Assembly (NCBI GenBank): GCA_963920575.1
Contig: OY986974.1
Span: forward strand, 8,680,610 to 8,744,609
DNA length: 64,000 nt
DNA from: Narthecium ossifragum
Taxonomy: Eukaryota > Streptophyta > Magnoliopsida > Dioscoreales > Nartheciaceae
Reading direction: 5' to 3'
The notes under the pieces are model-generated. The model was not told the origin of the DNA. It was given only the letters and a program-made list of their open reading frames with translations, and did no database searches. The translations under genes were made by a program, and so were the position numbers. Positions 46,359-57,908 of this stretch are shown here, one piece after another (within the stretch, counting starts at the first letter, position 1; the number at the start of each line of letters is the position of its first letter).

Positions 46359-48035
46359 CGAAAGATGTAAAATTACGCGCTTCCTGAAAGGCAACCCAGT
46401 TTTTAGGACTTTTCTTTAGTTTTTTAGAATTTTATTTAATTTTTACGATTTCCCCCTGATTTTTAGGATTTATCCATGATTTTCCCCCCATTTTTTTCGC
46501 TTTTTTTTTCCGGAATTTCCTTATTTTCCCCCCGAGTTGTTCTCTGTCCTTCTCGTCGCGACTCACCAGCGAGCCATGGACTTATCGTCCCGGCTCTGCC
46601 TGGCTTCCAGCGGCTCACCTCGAGCCGTCCATCGTCGCCACTTCTCCAGCTATCCACGTCCCTCCAAACCACCACCTACATCACCGCCATCCGCTCCTCT
46701 ACCTCCTCATGACTTCCTATTCCCCCAATTTATCCTTCTTCGACGCCGGTTTGCCCCCACGATTCCACCAGCCGTCTCCGATCTCCTCATCCCGTGCCTC
46801 TCATCACCCATTAATACCTCCAGAACCTTCCTCCGGCCACCACGAAGCTTCTGCCGCCATCAAATCCTTTCTTGCCGCCGGGATCATCGGCTTCAAACTC
46901 CGATGAAACCACCTATCCGATCACCTTCAATCCACCAGTTGGAAGCTCAATTCGTCCATCCACCACCACTGGATAGTTCCTCACACATCCACGAACCTTC
47001 CTCCACCATTACTTACCTCAATTAGAGCCTGGATCACCGGAATCCGTCTTCGGTGATCTCAACCGTGTCGTGACCATCTCCAATCCACCGCCGGGAGGCA
47101 TCAATCCATCGATCAGACACCGTACATAGACTCCTTGAGCTTCCACGATTCTTCCTGTACCTTCCACATCCTCCGGCGATGACGCTTCACTGACAGTCCA
47201 CCGCCGGCGAGCTCTCAGCCATTCAATTGCTGCTGATCGCGAACCAGGTGCTCTACATCTCCCATTTTTAATCGGATTGTCTAGATTTTCAATCAGGGCC
47301 AAATCAAGTATCCTCAGACTATCAAGATCACACCTGTGGCACCCTACTTTATTGTTTGTTATTTTCGTTAGGTCGTAGGACAAGTAGCCTTTAGGAAGCA
47401 TACATGGTTGGAGGTTGTGAGTCGTCTGCAATGTAGTGTTCTACGACCGAGTCAGTTCTGCAATGTAGTGTTCTACGACCGAGTCAGTTTAGACATGTCT
47501 CTAGGTTGATTTTTGTACTTACAGTAGTTGACTCCGCGATGGATGACTTAACGGCGGAGGTTCGCTATGGTTTTGCTAGGATTGCACAGTCTTTGCAAGC
47601 TGACCACTAAACTTCCACTCGAATGCTTGATTTGAGGGATTCTAATGAAGATTAGCTATTGATATGGGACCTTTTTGGATGTTTTTGGATGTTAGTTGTA
47701 CTTGATGATGTGCTGATATGAGATGATGATGATGATGGTATCTCCTTTACTTCTGCCGGTGCATTTTCTATTTTCTTTGTGGGATGAATGCTTGTACAGT
47801 ATTGCTATATCATGAAAATACAAAGGAGACTCTGTCGAAATTTTCTGTTATTTTTGAGTCGTTTTGGATTGAATTGCTATATTCTATGTTATATACTTGA
47901 TGTTTTGGAAATGTATTTATTTCTTTGGCAGGATATGGTGTTGCAATCAATTTGGAGGCTATGCTTAATTGCTAACTTTTGGTTCCCTCTATCCTCCCTA
48001 CCTCTTGTTTTCTATGATTGACTTTTTCCAATTAA
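46359..48035. other. Element-B spacer with a GC-rich block
   Basis: Up to about 46500 it is the T-rich post-coding spacer. 46538-47260 is abruptly GC-rich (open frame 46537-47025, Pro/Ser/Arg-rich, no known domain) and may be captured host DNA. After 47280 it is AT-rich with no gene. Confidence 0.5.
47425..47488 (+). repeat. 32-bp perfect tandem duplication
   Basis: TCTGCAATGTAGTGTTCTAC plus GACCGAGTCAGT occurs twice head to tail with no mismatch. Confidence 0.95.
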
Positions 48036-48040
48036 TTATG

Positions 48041-49491
48041 TGATGAGTCACTAAATATTCATAATTAAACCCCTGAAATTACCTTTGCTAGGCCTAGAGT
48101 AGTTGTGTTTAATTGTTTGTTAGTTGATTTCAGATTTAATCATGATATGAGAAGAAATACAAGGAATTCAGCTAAAAAGATGAATTTATATGATAAAGAC
48201 TGTTTCGTCGCATGTCAGGAGAATATTCCCCAGATATTATTTATAAGTCCAAATATTCTGAAAATTTAATACATGATAGAATACTTCAAAAGCTATAATG
48301 TTCATGTTGGACACTTTGCGACACTCCTGATAGATTGATTCCAGTTTTGAAGAAGATCAAGATACATAGCTGCTGAAAAACTGGTCCGTCGAAGTTCAGA
48401 AGAATATTCGTCAAATATTCGCTATAAGTCTAAATATTATAAAATCTTCGGGATATGACAGAAGACTTGAAGATCTAAAACGTTCATGTTGAAGAAGTTC
48501 TTAGATTCCAATCCAATTAGCACCAGAATTGAGTTAAAGTCGGAATCCTGAATAGGAGTTGAAATACGAATAGAGGAAAGTCAAAGTTTAAGTCTAGATA
48601 GGACTCTTAAGTCCAAGTTTAGGGTTTTCCTATTTGAAAGGCCTTTTCCAGCCGAATTTCTCATCTTTTTGACAATCTTTGGAGAGGGAATTAAGGAGAA
48701 GACAGCGAGGATGTGGATGGTGACAGCTTCCTATTCCAAGCCGATGGCGTTCATCCAAAAGATGAGTTGCTAGTTATTGTACTTAGGATTATTCATGAAA
48801 CCCTAGCATAGTTTTCTATCTTCTTTGGTTTGAATCTTGTATTTTTCTCAAGACATGATCCTATGAATTTACTTTTTATTGTTAATAGAGTTGAGGGAAC
48901 AGAGTTCCTTGACTTATTTTCAGTCCTACATGATTTCTGTGATTAATTGTAGATATTCATAGGATGGTTTTCATGTGATTTATGGTTTGCTAGTGAGATA
49001 GGCTAGGCTAAGTTAGGATAGGTTGTGCCAAGGTCATTAGGAGTAGTATAACTTAAAGTAATCGTAGGACCAAAGACAATCTATGCCAAGAAAGATAGGC
49101 TATGCCGTTAGAAACATAAATCTTATTTTAGGGATTCATGTGAGCTTGTAACCATATGATCCATAATGTTGAGAGAAGAGAACAAGAGGATAACTAGAGA
49201 AGATTGAAGACGAAACTAGGGCGGATTGAGTAATTCCTAAGTCACTCATCCATTGATTCAAATTGATCAACCTTTTATTTCTTTTCTTCATTAGTTTAAT
49301 CTATTCTATCTTTGATTCTTTTCCTTAGTTTTAGGGTTTTGATAATTGATTTCAGTTTCCACCGTTTTCCCTGTTGATCGACTTCCGACTTCACCGCTAT
49401 TCTACCTAGTAGTGTAGTGATTGAATAAGGATTATAAATTTAATATTTGATTGAGTTTGCATTGTTTTAACGACACGTTTGTAAGTGATCA
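48041..49491 (+). mobile_element. B2: solo LTR inside element B
   Basis: Full-length B-type LTR (TGATGAGTCAC to AAGTGATCA, 1,451 bp) flanked by a perfect TTATG duplication (48036-48040 and 49492-49496). No PBS follows. Confidence 0.95.
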
Positions 49492-49496
49492 TTATG

Positions 49497-50309
49497 ATGC
49501 TTCACTTGTTTTGTCTTGAGGTATGAGATATAGGTGTCAGGGGTTCACATATTTTTGATAGGGACATGCAACATATTTTTGGTGAGAAATCTATTTCTGA
49601 GGCGTTCATTATGGTTATCTATACCCTTTATTCTTTGATTTATTTTTATAACTTAGTGTAATTGGGGACAATTACATTTAAGTTGGGGGTAGCATTCATA
49701 AATTTCATACTCATATGTTTTTTTTTTCTTTCTGATAACAGATATTATACACCCTTGAGTGATGTCATGAGAATGAAATTATGATATTTATTGATAAAAG
49801 ATGCTTGATTTAGAAATGTATTTTATGATTTATCATGATTCTCATATGTGATATATGAAATAGCTAAATGTTTGCTATACATGATACTATTTCTATACTT
49901 CAACACTTTTGCCATGAATTAAGGATGACTTGACATATCTGAATGCACATTTTCACTTCCACATAATTGATGAGTTGAGATTAGATTCTGAGCATGATAC
50001 TATGATAGATTTATGATCTTATGCTATGTTACAAGAAAGTATGCAATTAAAAAAAAGAGTTTCATACTTAGTGACCGGGCAGTGTGCCTAACAATGTGTG
50101 TCGTTCGCATAAAACATTTGAAATTTCTGTAAAAATGAATGACTAGTTATGATTTGTACCCATTCATGGTTTGAGCATTAGAGTCTGAAGAGTTTTCTAC
50201 ACTTAGTGTCCTAAAACCGTCTGGTTTGGGAGTCACTGGCTTGAACCTCGTTACATGGACCATGAAGAAAGCTTAAGAAATCATAACATTGCACATGTCA
50301 TATATGAAA
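49497..50309. other. Element-B 3' spacer
   Basis: AT-rich, with GGGGACAATTACATTTAAGT then TGGGGGTA near 49662-49692, a landmark of the region upstream of Athila-type 3' LTRs. No coding sequence. Confidence 0.65.
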
Positions 50310-50788
50310 AGAAAAAGAGGGATTTTTGCATTCCGGTACCATGTACTTTTCCAGAAATACACTTTGGTACCATCAAGTTTGGAATTTGCAATTTAATACT
50401 ACCAAGTTATAAACTAAGTGAAATTTAATGCCGACCCTTAACTTCGTTAGTATAAGTTGACGGGAAACCGCTCACGTGCGCACACGTGAGCAGTTTTACA
50501 CCCGTTTCCCGGGTTTTGCACCCGTTTCCCACCGCTTCCTCTCTTTTCTTCTCTCCTCCTCTACTTCTCTCGGCGTGCCGAACACCAAGGTCGAGCTCCT
50601 CTGGCTCCGACTCTGGCTCCAAGCAGTTCCAGCTCATAGGAAGGCTGGGTGGAACTCTCCTCTTCTTCTTCCTCTACTCCTCCTACGCTCCTCCTCCTCC
50701 ACCTCCTCCTGTCTTCTTCTCCTCCTCCTCCTCCTCTGCTCATCCACTCCGGCTCTTCCTCCTCCTTCTCCTCTCTTCTCCTCTCTTC

Positions 50789-50875
50789 TTCTTCTTCTTC
50801 TTCTTCTTCTTCTTCTTCTTCTTCTTCTTCTTCTTCTTCTTCTTGTTCTTCTTGTTCTTCTTCTTCTTCTCCTCC
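50789..50875 (+). repeat. CTT trinucleotide repeat
   Basis: About 27 nearly uninterrupted CTT/TTC units, followed by CTCCTC units. Confidence 0.95.
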
Positions 50876-51179
50876 TCCTCCTCCTCTGCTCTGCTCGTCC
50901 TCGTCCTCCTCTGCTCTGCTCGTCCTCGTCCTCCTCCACTCTGGCTCTTCCTCCACTCCTTCCAAGCGTTGCGAGCGCCAGAAGCAGCTCACGCTTGCCG
51001 CCGTCCTCCACCACCACCCGTCACGTGGGGGCGGCGGTTCCACCCCCGGCGGATCCGCCTCCGGTGAGCCCTCCAAGCCCCCCTGCGAGCTCCCCTCCCT
51101 GGCCTGCACCCGCCTCCCCACCGCCCTCGCCACCACCACTTCAGGTCTCGCCAGCGAGAACAAGAGCGACGGCGAGCAA

Positions 51180-51800
51180 AGGAGGAGCAGGATGAGTGGA
51201 GGAGGAGGAGGAGGAGGAGTGGAGGAGGACGAGCAGAGGAGGAGTGGAGGAGCAGCCAGACGAGGGCGAGGGAAAGCAGAGGAGGAGTGGAGGAGGAGCC
51301 GGACGGGGACGAGGGCGAGTAGAGGAGGAGGAGGAGTAGAGGAGGAGCCGGAGGAGGAGGAGGCCGAGTAGAGGAGGAGTGGAGCAGAGGAGGAGCGGAG
51401 GAGGAGGAGTAGGAGGAGGAGGAGGAGGAGGAGAAGAAGAAGAGAGGAGGAGGAGGAAGAGCCGGAGCGGAGGAGGACTAGGAGGAGGAGAAGAAGAAGA
51501 AGAAGAAGAAGAAGAAGAAGAAGAAGAAGAAGAGAGGAGAAGAAGAAGAAGAAGAGAGGAGGAGGAGGAGGAAGAGCCGGAGCGCCGGATGAGGAGGAAG
51601 AGCCGACTAGGAGGATGAGGAGGAGGGCCGGATGAGGAGGATGAGCAGAGGAGGAGGAGGGGGAGGAGGAGGAGGAGGAGGAGGAGAAGAAGAAGAAGAA
51701 GAAGAAGAAGAAGAAGAGAGGAGGAGGAGGAAGAGCCGGAGCGGAGGAGGACTAGGAGGAGGAGGAGGAGAAGAAGAGGAAGAAGAGCCGGAGGGCCGCA
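51180..51800 (+). repeat. GGA/GAA trinucleotide repeat field
   Basis: Over 600 bp of GGAGGA and GAAGAA units with repeated GAGCCGGAGCGGAGG blocks. It is the purine-strand counterpart of 50640-50980, so the two could pair. Confidence 0.92.
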
Positions 51801-52038
51801 TGCACACGACCGGCGGCCACGCCTCCGCACGGTGACTAACTCGACGGACGACCCCTCGCATGCAAGCTGACGTCACCAGTTTTTCGTCAGGCCACATGAC
51901 GCCGTTTGGGAGATCAGATTACTTTGCTCTGGTATTATAAATCGGTGGTATTAAATTGCAAATCCCAAACTTGATAGTACCAAAGTGCATTTCTGGGAAA
52001 TTACATGGTACCGGAATGCAAAAATCCCAAGAAAAAAA

Positions 52039-52535
52039 TTGCAAAGTAGTGTATGAAAATATGTACTTGGCCAAGTTCGTATTCTTGAATGGTTGAAGTG
52101 TTTGGATATAATTGATACTCTGAACAATGTGGAATCCTATTCACACACAAGAGTGTTAAAGTTGTTTTTAATTGTGGTTAAATAAGTTGAAGTTTTGAAA
52201 AGGTATTTGGCATGCATTAATTTGCTATTATTTTATCTTGCTATGGGTAGAAGAATAAATTCATGGGTATGATTTTTATTTCATACATTAGAGTTGATGA
52301 ATAATATGATTGATTTTTAATGTCATATTCAAGGGATTGTATAGATGTTTGTGAGTGTCATCCCTGAAATCCCTCAGGAGACTATAACTCCTCCACTGGG
52401 GTAGCCCAGGGGTCTAAAGGCTTGTTGCATATGCTAAGTGCAATCGTGAGACCTACGAAAGTGGCTAGTTAGATTTATTGCTTTCTTTTTATCTTTTATT
52501 TGCTCGAGGACTAGCAAAGTGTAAGTTGGGGGATG
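52039..52535 (+). other. Element-B end with polypurine tract
   Basis: AT-rich spacer ending GCTCGAGGACTAGCAAAG and the purine tract AAGTTGGGGGA (52523-52533), two bases before LTR B3. This is the standard Athila/Tat 3' end. Confidence 0.85.
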
Positions 52536-53204
52536 TGATGAGTCACTAAATATTTGTAATTAAACCCCTTAAATTACTTTTGTTAAGTCTAGAGTGTTTG
52601 TATTTAATAGTTTGTTGGTTGATTTCAGGTTTAATAATGATTTGAGAAGAAATACAAGAAATTCGGCTAAAAAGAGGAATTTATGTGATAAAGACTGCTT
52701 CGTCGCATGTCAGAAGAATATTCTATAGAAATTATATATAAGTCCAAATATTCTGGAAATTTTGTACGTGATAGAAGCCTTCAAGATCTAAAAGTTTAAT
52801 GTTGGACAGTTTACGAGACTTTTGATGGATTGATACCAGGTTTGAAGAAGACAAAGGTACATAGCTACTGAAAAACTGGTCTGTCAACGTTCCGAAGAAT
52901 ATTTTTCAAATATTCCAGATAAGTCCAACTATTATGAAATGTTCGGGATATGACAGAGGGCTTCCTAATCTACAACGTTTATGTTGGAAAAGGTTTTAGA
53001 TTCTGAATGGATTGGACCCAATTACACTTGGAATAAGACTATAAGAATTAATTCAGGAAATCCGAGTTGTAATTGAAGTCCAACTCAACTCAAAGTCTAA
53101 TTTCGGGAGTTCTCCTATAAATAGGGTTATTCAATCCGAAAATAATCATATTTTTGACAATCTTTGGAGAAGGAAAAAGAAGACGGCGAGGATGCGGATG
53201 GTGA
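52536..53204 (+). mobile_element. B3: partial LTR joining two element-B-type internal regions
   Basis: It begins TGATGAGTCAC after a polypurine tract, so it serves as the 3' LTR of element B. Only the first 670 bp or so remain; it stops in the block GCGGATGGTGACA, equivalent to about 42345 in B1, and passes into leader sequence of another internal region. TATA box CCTATAAATAGGG at 53112-53125. Confidence 0.88.
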
Positions 53205-53522
53205 CATCGACCGCCGTGCTCTACGATAGCCACAGTCGGTTGTGACATCGACCGCCGAATTGGCCATGAGGCTCTGTCACAAAAAAAGCTTCTCAGGGTC
53301 AATGCAACGATCGACCGTCGCTTCTTCAAGTAAGGTTGCACGGTCCGTCCCACTGTCGACCATCATATCGACCGCGAGCTCAGTCAGGTTTGTTTTCTTG
53401 CTTCTAAACTTTTCATTTCAATCGTTGTTTTTCGGATTTTCTCCTCTCCTCCGAATATTCTGTTTTCTTTTTCTCTTTTTGGTGTGATCTTGCATGCAAG
53501 GTAGATGATCCCTAAATAATAT
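53205..53522 (+). other. Leader of second B-type internal region
   Basis: 53390-53505 aligns with 43430-43545 of element B (TCTCCTCTCCGAATATTCTG, GATCTTGCATGCA). 53205-53385 carries irregular CGACCG/GATCGACCG units in place of the CGACCGATCG units in the B1 leader. Confidence 0.7.
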
Positions 53523-54740
53523 GTTGGAACATTTGGATCTAGAAATAGAGGCCACACTTCGAGCAGCTAGAACCTTAGGACAGAAATGTTTAAGTAATTA
53601 CCGGGAAGCCATAAGTAACTTGCAATCTTTAATGGCTGAAAACTAGGAACATGTCATTGATCCTAATGCTAATATGGATGGGGGTGGAAATAATAACAAT
53701 AATATAGAAGTCCCAATTAGAAATGACTTCCTGCCTGAACCTTATACCTATGCTTCTTGTATCAATCCACCTACCATTAATGCTACACAATATGAGATTA
53801 AGCCTAACTGGATTACAGCTCTACCTTCTTTCTATGGATATGAAAACGAGAATCCCTATGGACACATTGCTAGCTTTCTTGAAATCCTTTCCATCTCATA
53901 CTTCAGTATTTTAATGATGATTCTTTTAAACTCAAGCTTTTCCCTTTTTCTTTGAAAGACAAGGCTAAACATTGGCTCAAAACCTTAGTTCCAAATTCGA
54001 TTTCAACATGGGACCAACTTCAGGATGCCTTCCTTAAAAAATATTTCCCTGTCATTAAAACTCAAAACTATCGTTCAATGATTATCTCTTTTAAGCAAAA
54101 TGAAGATGAGATGACTCATGAAGCTTGGGAAAGATTTAAGGATCTTCTTAGATAGTGTCCCCTTCATGAGGTACCTGAGTGACAGTTAGCCCATTCCTTT
54201 TATAATGGTTTTAATGATCGTTATAGGACAATGGTCGAAGCCTGCTGCGGGGGTATCGTTCTTAGCTCCAAATGCATGACAACCTTGCTGAAAATTCACA
54301 ACACAATGTCTTAGTTTCTAGGAGTCGGTCTATCATTGTTTGTAATTCTCGGGAAATTCATGAAATTTCTGAATTCTAAAGTCTCTCCGGACAAGTAGCC
54401 ATCCTAACTAAAGATTTAAACCAGTTGAAAACAGGTCAAACTCTTACTCAACAATTGCCTCACACTTCTTCTGAGACATGTGCCCTTTGTCTTAGCACTG
54501 ATAATCATATCACTGATTGTCACTTGGCTCCCAATTTCTTTGATTTTGTTCAGGAACAAGCTAATGCAACTTATGGTTTTTCCAAACCTCAAAATTATCC
54601 TTGTTCTAATACGGTTGGAGAAATCATCCCAATTTTAGTTGGAAGCAACAATAGTCAGGTAACTTTCAAGGACAAAACAATACAATTAATCCTTCTGTTT
54701 TCAAGTACCCACCTAAACTTTTGTAAATCCAAATCCTGAG
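53523..54740 (+). pseudogene. Athila/Tat-like gag, degenerate
   Basis: Starts MLEHLDLEIEATLRAART; a stop at about 53646. The retrotransposon gag domain follows: FYGYENENPYGHIASFLE, a frameshift near 53915, then LFPFSLKDKAKHWLKTL, TWDQLQDAFLKKYFP and HEAWERFKDLLR, with stops at about 54154 and 54181, and FYNGFNDRYR. A C-terminal frame has CALCLSTDNHITDCHLA, a knuckle-like CxxC...H...C pattern. The capsid motif order is that of Athila/Tat elements. No protease or RT follows before 55333. Confidence 0.87.
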
Positions 54741-54797
54741 TACCTTCCACAACCAACTTCAGCCCCTCTGGCCCAAACCAACTGTGAACCCACAAGT

Positions 54798-54971
54798 GGA
54801 ATAACTTTAACCCACTATTTATCCCAGCATACTAATCCTCCCTACCGTTTGGTTGCGGGATAGACTATTCCGGATTTATCCCTATCCTCTCTAACCCAGA
54901 ATAGTCTATCTAGCAACCAAACGGTATAGAGGATTAGTATGTTGGGATAAATAGTGGGATAATGTTATTCG
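54798..54971. mobile_element. Foldback MITE-like palindrome
   Basis: Two 76-bp arms (54798-54873 and 54896-54971) are inverted repeats with about 10-12 differences and a 22-bp loop. Both contain CCGTTTGGTTGC and ATTAGTATG/CATACTAAT blocks. The TSD could not be fixed. Confidence 0.85.
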
Positions 54972-55332
54972 ATTTGGTTGAAAAATAGGAATAAATCAGT
55001 AATGATTACTTCGAATAAGGAAATGGTGTTTGTATGGAAAATGTGAAATAGGAATAGGGATTGGTGAGGTGGAAAGTAAATTCCACTTTTGAATTTTTTA
55101 TGGGACATATTGGTGGTTTAATTAAAAATATGATAATGCATATAATATTCACTTGGCTTTAATAAGTTACTTAATAATATGATAATACATATAATATAAT
55201 AATGCATATAATTTAATTAATAATATTTTCTTGTTTTATTAATATTATGATGCATATATTCACCTTAACTACTAAATAACATATTCAATATAATCAACCT
55301 GAATATATTATAATAAAGTATAATATTACCAC
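54972..55332. other. AT-rich spacer
   Basis: No gene. It may continue the MITE-related sequence; repeated ATAATGCATATAAT motifs occur at 55130-55260. Confidence 0.4.
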
Positions 55333-56261
55333 TGTCACACCCCGACCCAGAAAACCAATCCGGTCCTGGGCTGAGAGTTCCTATACTATTCACATCCAAG
55401 CTGGCGCGTTACAACACAAAGCAGAATTAATTTAAACTTAAAGACTTTCAATGGCATGATAATGGATCTAAGAATCTCGAGATTAATATTGCGGAATAAA
55501 ACCCAACCAAAAGTGGGAATTTTTTTTCATATATTTAAGATCAAGTACAAAATATACCAAATCCTCAAAAGATACTATATACAAATATTACTGAAAAAGA
55601 AGTATGTCCCTCCACGACCTCAAGTGCCTCCGGAGGTCGACGCACCGCCAAGACATGATCCAGCTAGGACTGCTGAGGATGAGCCGAGGTCTGTACCTGC
55701 AAACGCAACCCGGGTAGGAGTCAGCAACAAAGCTCAGTAGGGTTCTACTCTACTCTATGTCGCACAGGAAAAAGGGAAAATTACAAAGTCCCGGGTTCTC
55801 TCTCATATCTAAGGAAAACTTATGTTACGGCCACCGCCTACCCCAGGGCATGCACCCTATGACCTCCACTATCAACAGCCGCCCCCTCATAACAACCAAG
55901 CACTCCAGCGCTGAAAAAACATGGCGTAGGACACAGGGTGGCACGTAACTTCCCTTAACACGGATACTGAGCATGAGACTAGAACTCTGTGCGACATCTA
56001 CATCTCAATAACAGATAGTAGCCAACTAGGCACATCCTCGAGAATACAGAGATTTCCTATAACAATCGCGCCCTAGTCATTGCTACCCAGCCATGGTCTT
56101 AGAGCTAGATTCGAGCTACCCGAGAGCCTCAGATCGGCGAAAACCCTATTCACCCACGCCCTAACCTTATACTCTAATACAAACAAGATGCATGCAATGC
56201 TCAAGAACAAATACAAAGACATAAGCATGCAACAACATGATATCAATTATACAGGGCTGGG

Positions 56262-57908
56262 TGATAAGTCACTAAATGTTCACGATTCAACCCCTTAACT
56301 TAGCTTCGTTATGCCTAGAGTAGTTGTATTTGATAGCTTGTTAGTTGATTTCAGGTTTAAACATGCTTAGAGAAGAAATGCAAGAAATTCGGCTAAAATG
56401 ACTAAATAAACTGCTTCGTTGACCGTCAGTAATATATTCGCCAGATATTTGACAATGGTCCAAATATTCTGAAACTTTGAGATATTGTAGAAGACTCAGA
56501 GATATACAACGTTTCTGTTGGATACTTTGTGAGATTCCTGATGGTCTCATAACAGATTTGAAGAATACATGAAGATACATAAGTTGGAAAACTGGTTCGT
56601 CGATGTCTAGAAGAATATTCGTAACCTATTCCTTATAAGTCCGAATATTATAAAATCTTCGGGATCTGATAGAAGACTTCCTAATCTACAATGTTTGTGT
56701 TGAACACGTTTCCCAATTCCAGCTTGATTGGACTAAGTTGCACTCGGAATAGGGTGCCAAGATTAATTCAGGAAATCCGAGTTGCACTAGAGGTCCAACT
56801 TAACCCGAAACCCTAATTTTGGGAGTTAGCTTATAAAAAGAGCTTTTGCTGGCCAAAATTTAGAGCGCCCATAGAGAGAAAAGAGAGGATTAAGTTTGCT
56901 AAAGAAGATGGAGATGCACCGGGGATCTCAAGCGTTCTTCACCAAATTCATGGTCGTCATCCACAAGATGAGTGGCTAATCTTTCACTTAGGTATCTCAT
57001 GAAACTCTAATGTAGCCTTCTTGTATTTTTTCTAGTTAAATCTTGTAATCTTTTCTATGGGATGATCCTTTGAATTCAGTTTTAATGACAATAGAGTTGA
57101 AGGAACCTGGTTATAGTTTGACGTATTTTCAGTCTTACACGATTGCGGTGCTTGAATGTAAAGATTCTCAGGATGATTTTAATGTCGCTTTTGTGTGTGC
57201 CTTTGAGATAGTTTATGCGAAGCAAAGATAGATTGTACTCAGGTTAAGTCCGAAGACAGTCTATGCTAAGCGAAGATAGACTATGCCATAGGATAACATG
57301 AGCATTCTTTAAGGGGTTGTTTGGCGCGCCCCGGATCCTGCGAATCCACGGGATCCGGGGACGCGCGGATTCCGATCCGCGGGATCCATGCATTTGGATC
57401 CCGCGGAGGATTCCATCCGGATCCCAAAAATCGGGATCCGCGCGATTCGCGCGGACGCCGGGGACGGAATCCACGGGCGCGGATTCCGTCCCTTGGATAC
57501 CGCAGATCCCGCGGTATCCAAACAGGCCCTAAGGGATTCATGTGTGCTTAAGAAGCCGTGATTCCATATGTCTAGATTAGAGAACAAGAGGATACTAGAG
57601 AATACATGAGGTGAAATTAGAGTGGATTGAGTAATCCCTAGGTCTTTCTCATATTGATTCATCCCTATCCTTTTATTGCTTTCTTAATTAGATTTAATTC
57701 CATAGTTAATCAAAATCCTTCTCTTTCGTCTTAGGATAGAAAGTTTGAGATTGATTTAAGTTCTTCTCTGTTGACAATATTTCCCTATGGTTCGATCCCG
57801 TATTTCATCACTATTCCACCCCATAGTTTAGTATTTTGAATAAGGGTTTATAAATTCTATTTTTTATTGAGTTAGCATCGGATTTAACGACACATTTGCA
57901 AGCGATCA
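56262..57908 (+). mobile_element. B4: solo LTR of family B inside C7
   Basis: TGATAAGTCAC to AAGCGATCA, with a perfect CTGGG duplication (56257-56261 and 57909-57913). Without the nested MITE it is about 1,427 bp, matching B1 and B2. Confidence 0.95.
57313..57529. mobile_element. Harbinger-like MITE inside B4
   Basis: 217 bp with TIRs GGGGTTGTTTGG and GGGCCTGTTTGG, a TAA duplication (57310-57312 and 57530-57532), and a GC-rich core of GGATCCGCGG-like palindromes. B1 shows the empty site as TTTTAGGGATTCATG (about 42755). Confidence 0.92.

Larger units (their letters stand above)
50319..52028. mobile_element. M3: MULE-like TIR element filled with CTT/GAA repeats
   Basis: TIRs of about 86 bp: the left starts GGGATTTTTGCATTCCGGTA and matches the reverse complement of the right end (about 51943-52028). 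Flanks AGAAAAAGA (50310-50318) and AGAAAAAAA (52030-52038) look like a 9-bp TSD with one mismatch, but A-rich sequence makes this weak. No transposase. The interior has CT-rich (50640-50980) and GA-rich (51180-51800) halves, with a GC-rich centre that may be captured exon-like DNA (50990-51180). Confidence 0.82.

Noticed and set aside
50486..51830. Long open frames encoding poly-Ser, poly-Leu, poly-Glu and poly-Arg on both strands.
   Set aside because: They are by-products of CTT/GAA and CTC/GAG repeats, open in several frames at once, and lie inside a TIR element.
57244..57662. Arg/Pro-rich frames near 57.3 kb as a small gene.
   Set aside because: They come from GGATCCGCGG-like palindromes of a 217-bp Harbinger-like MITE; paralogous LTR B1 has no such frame.
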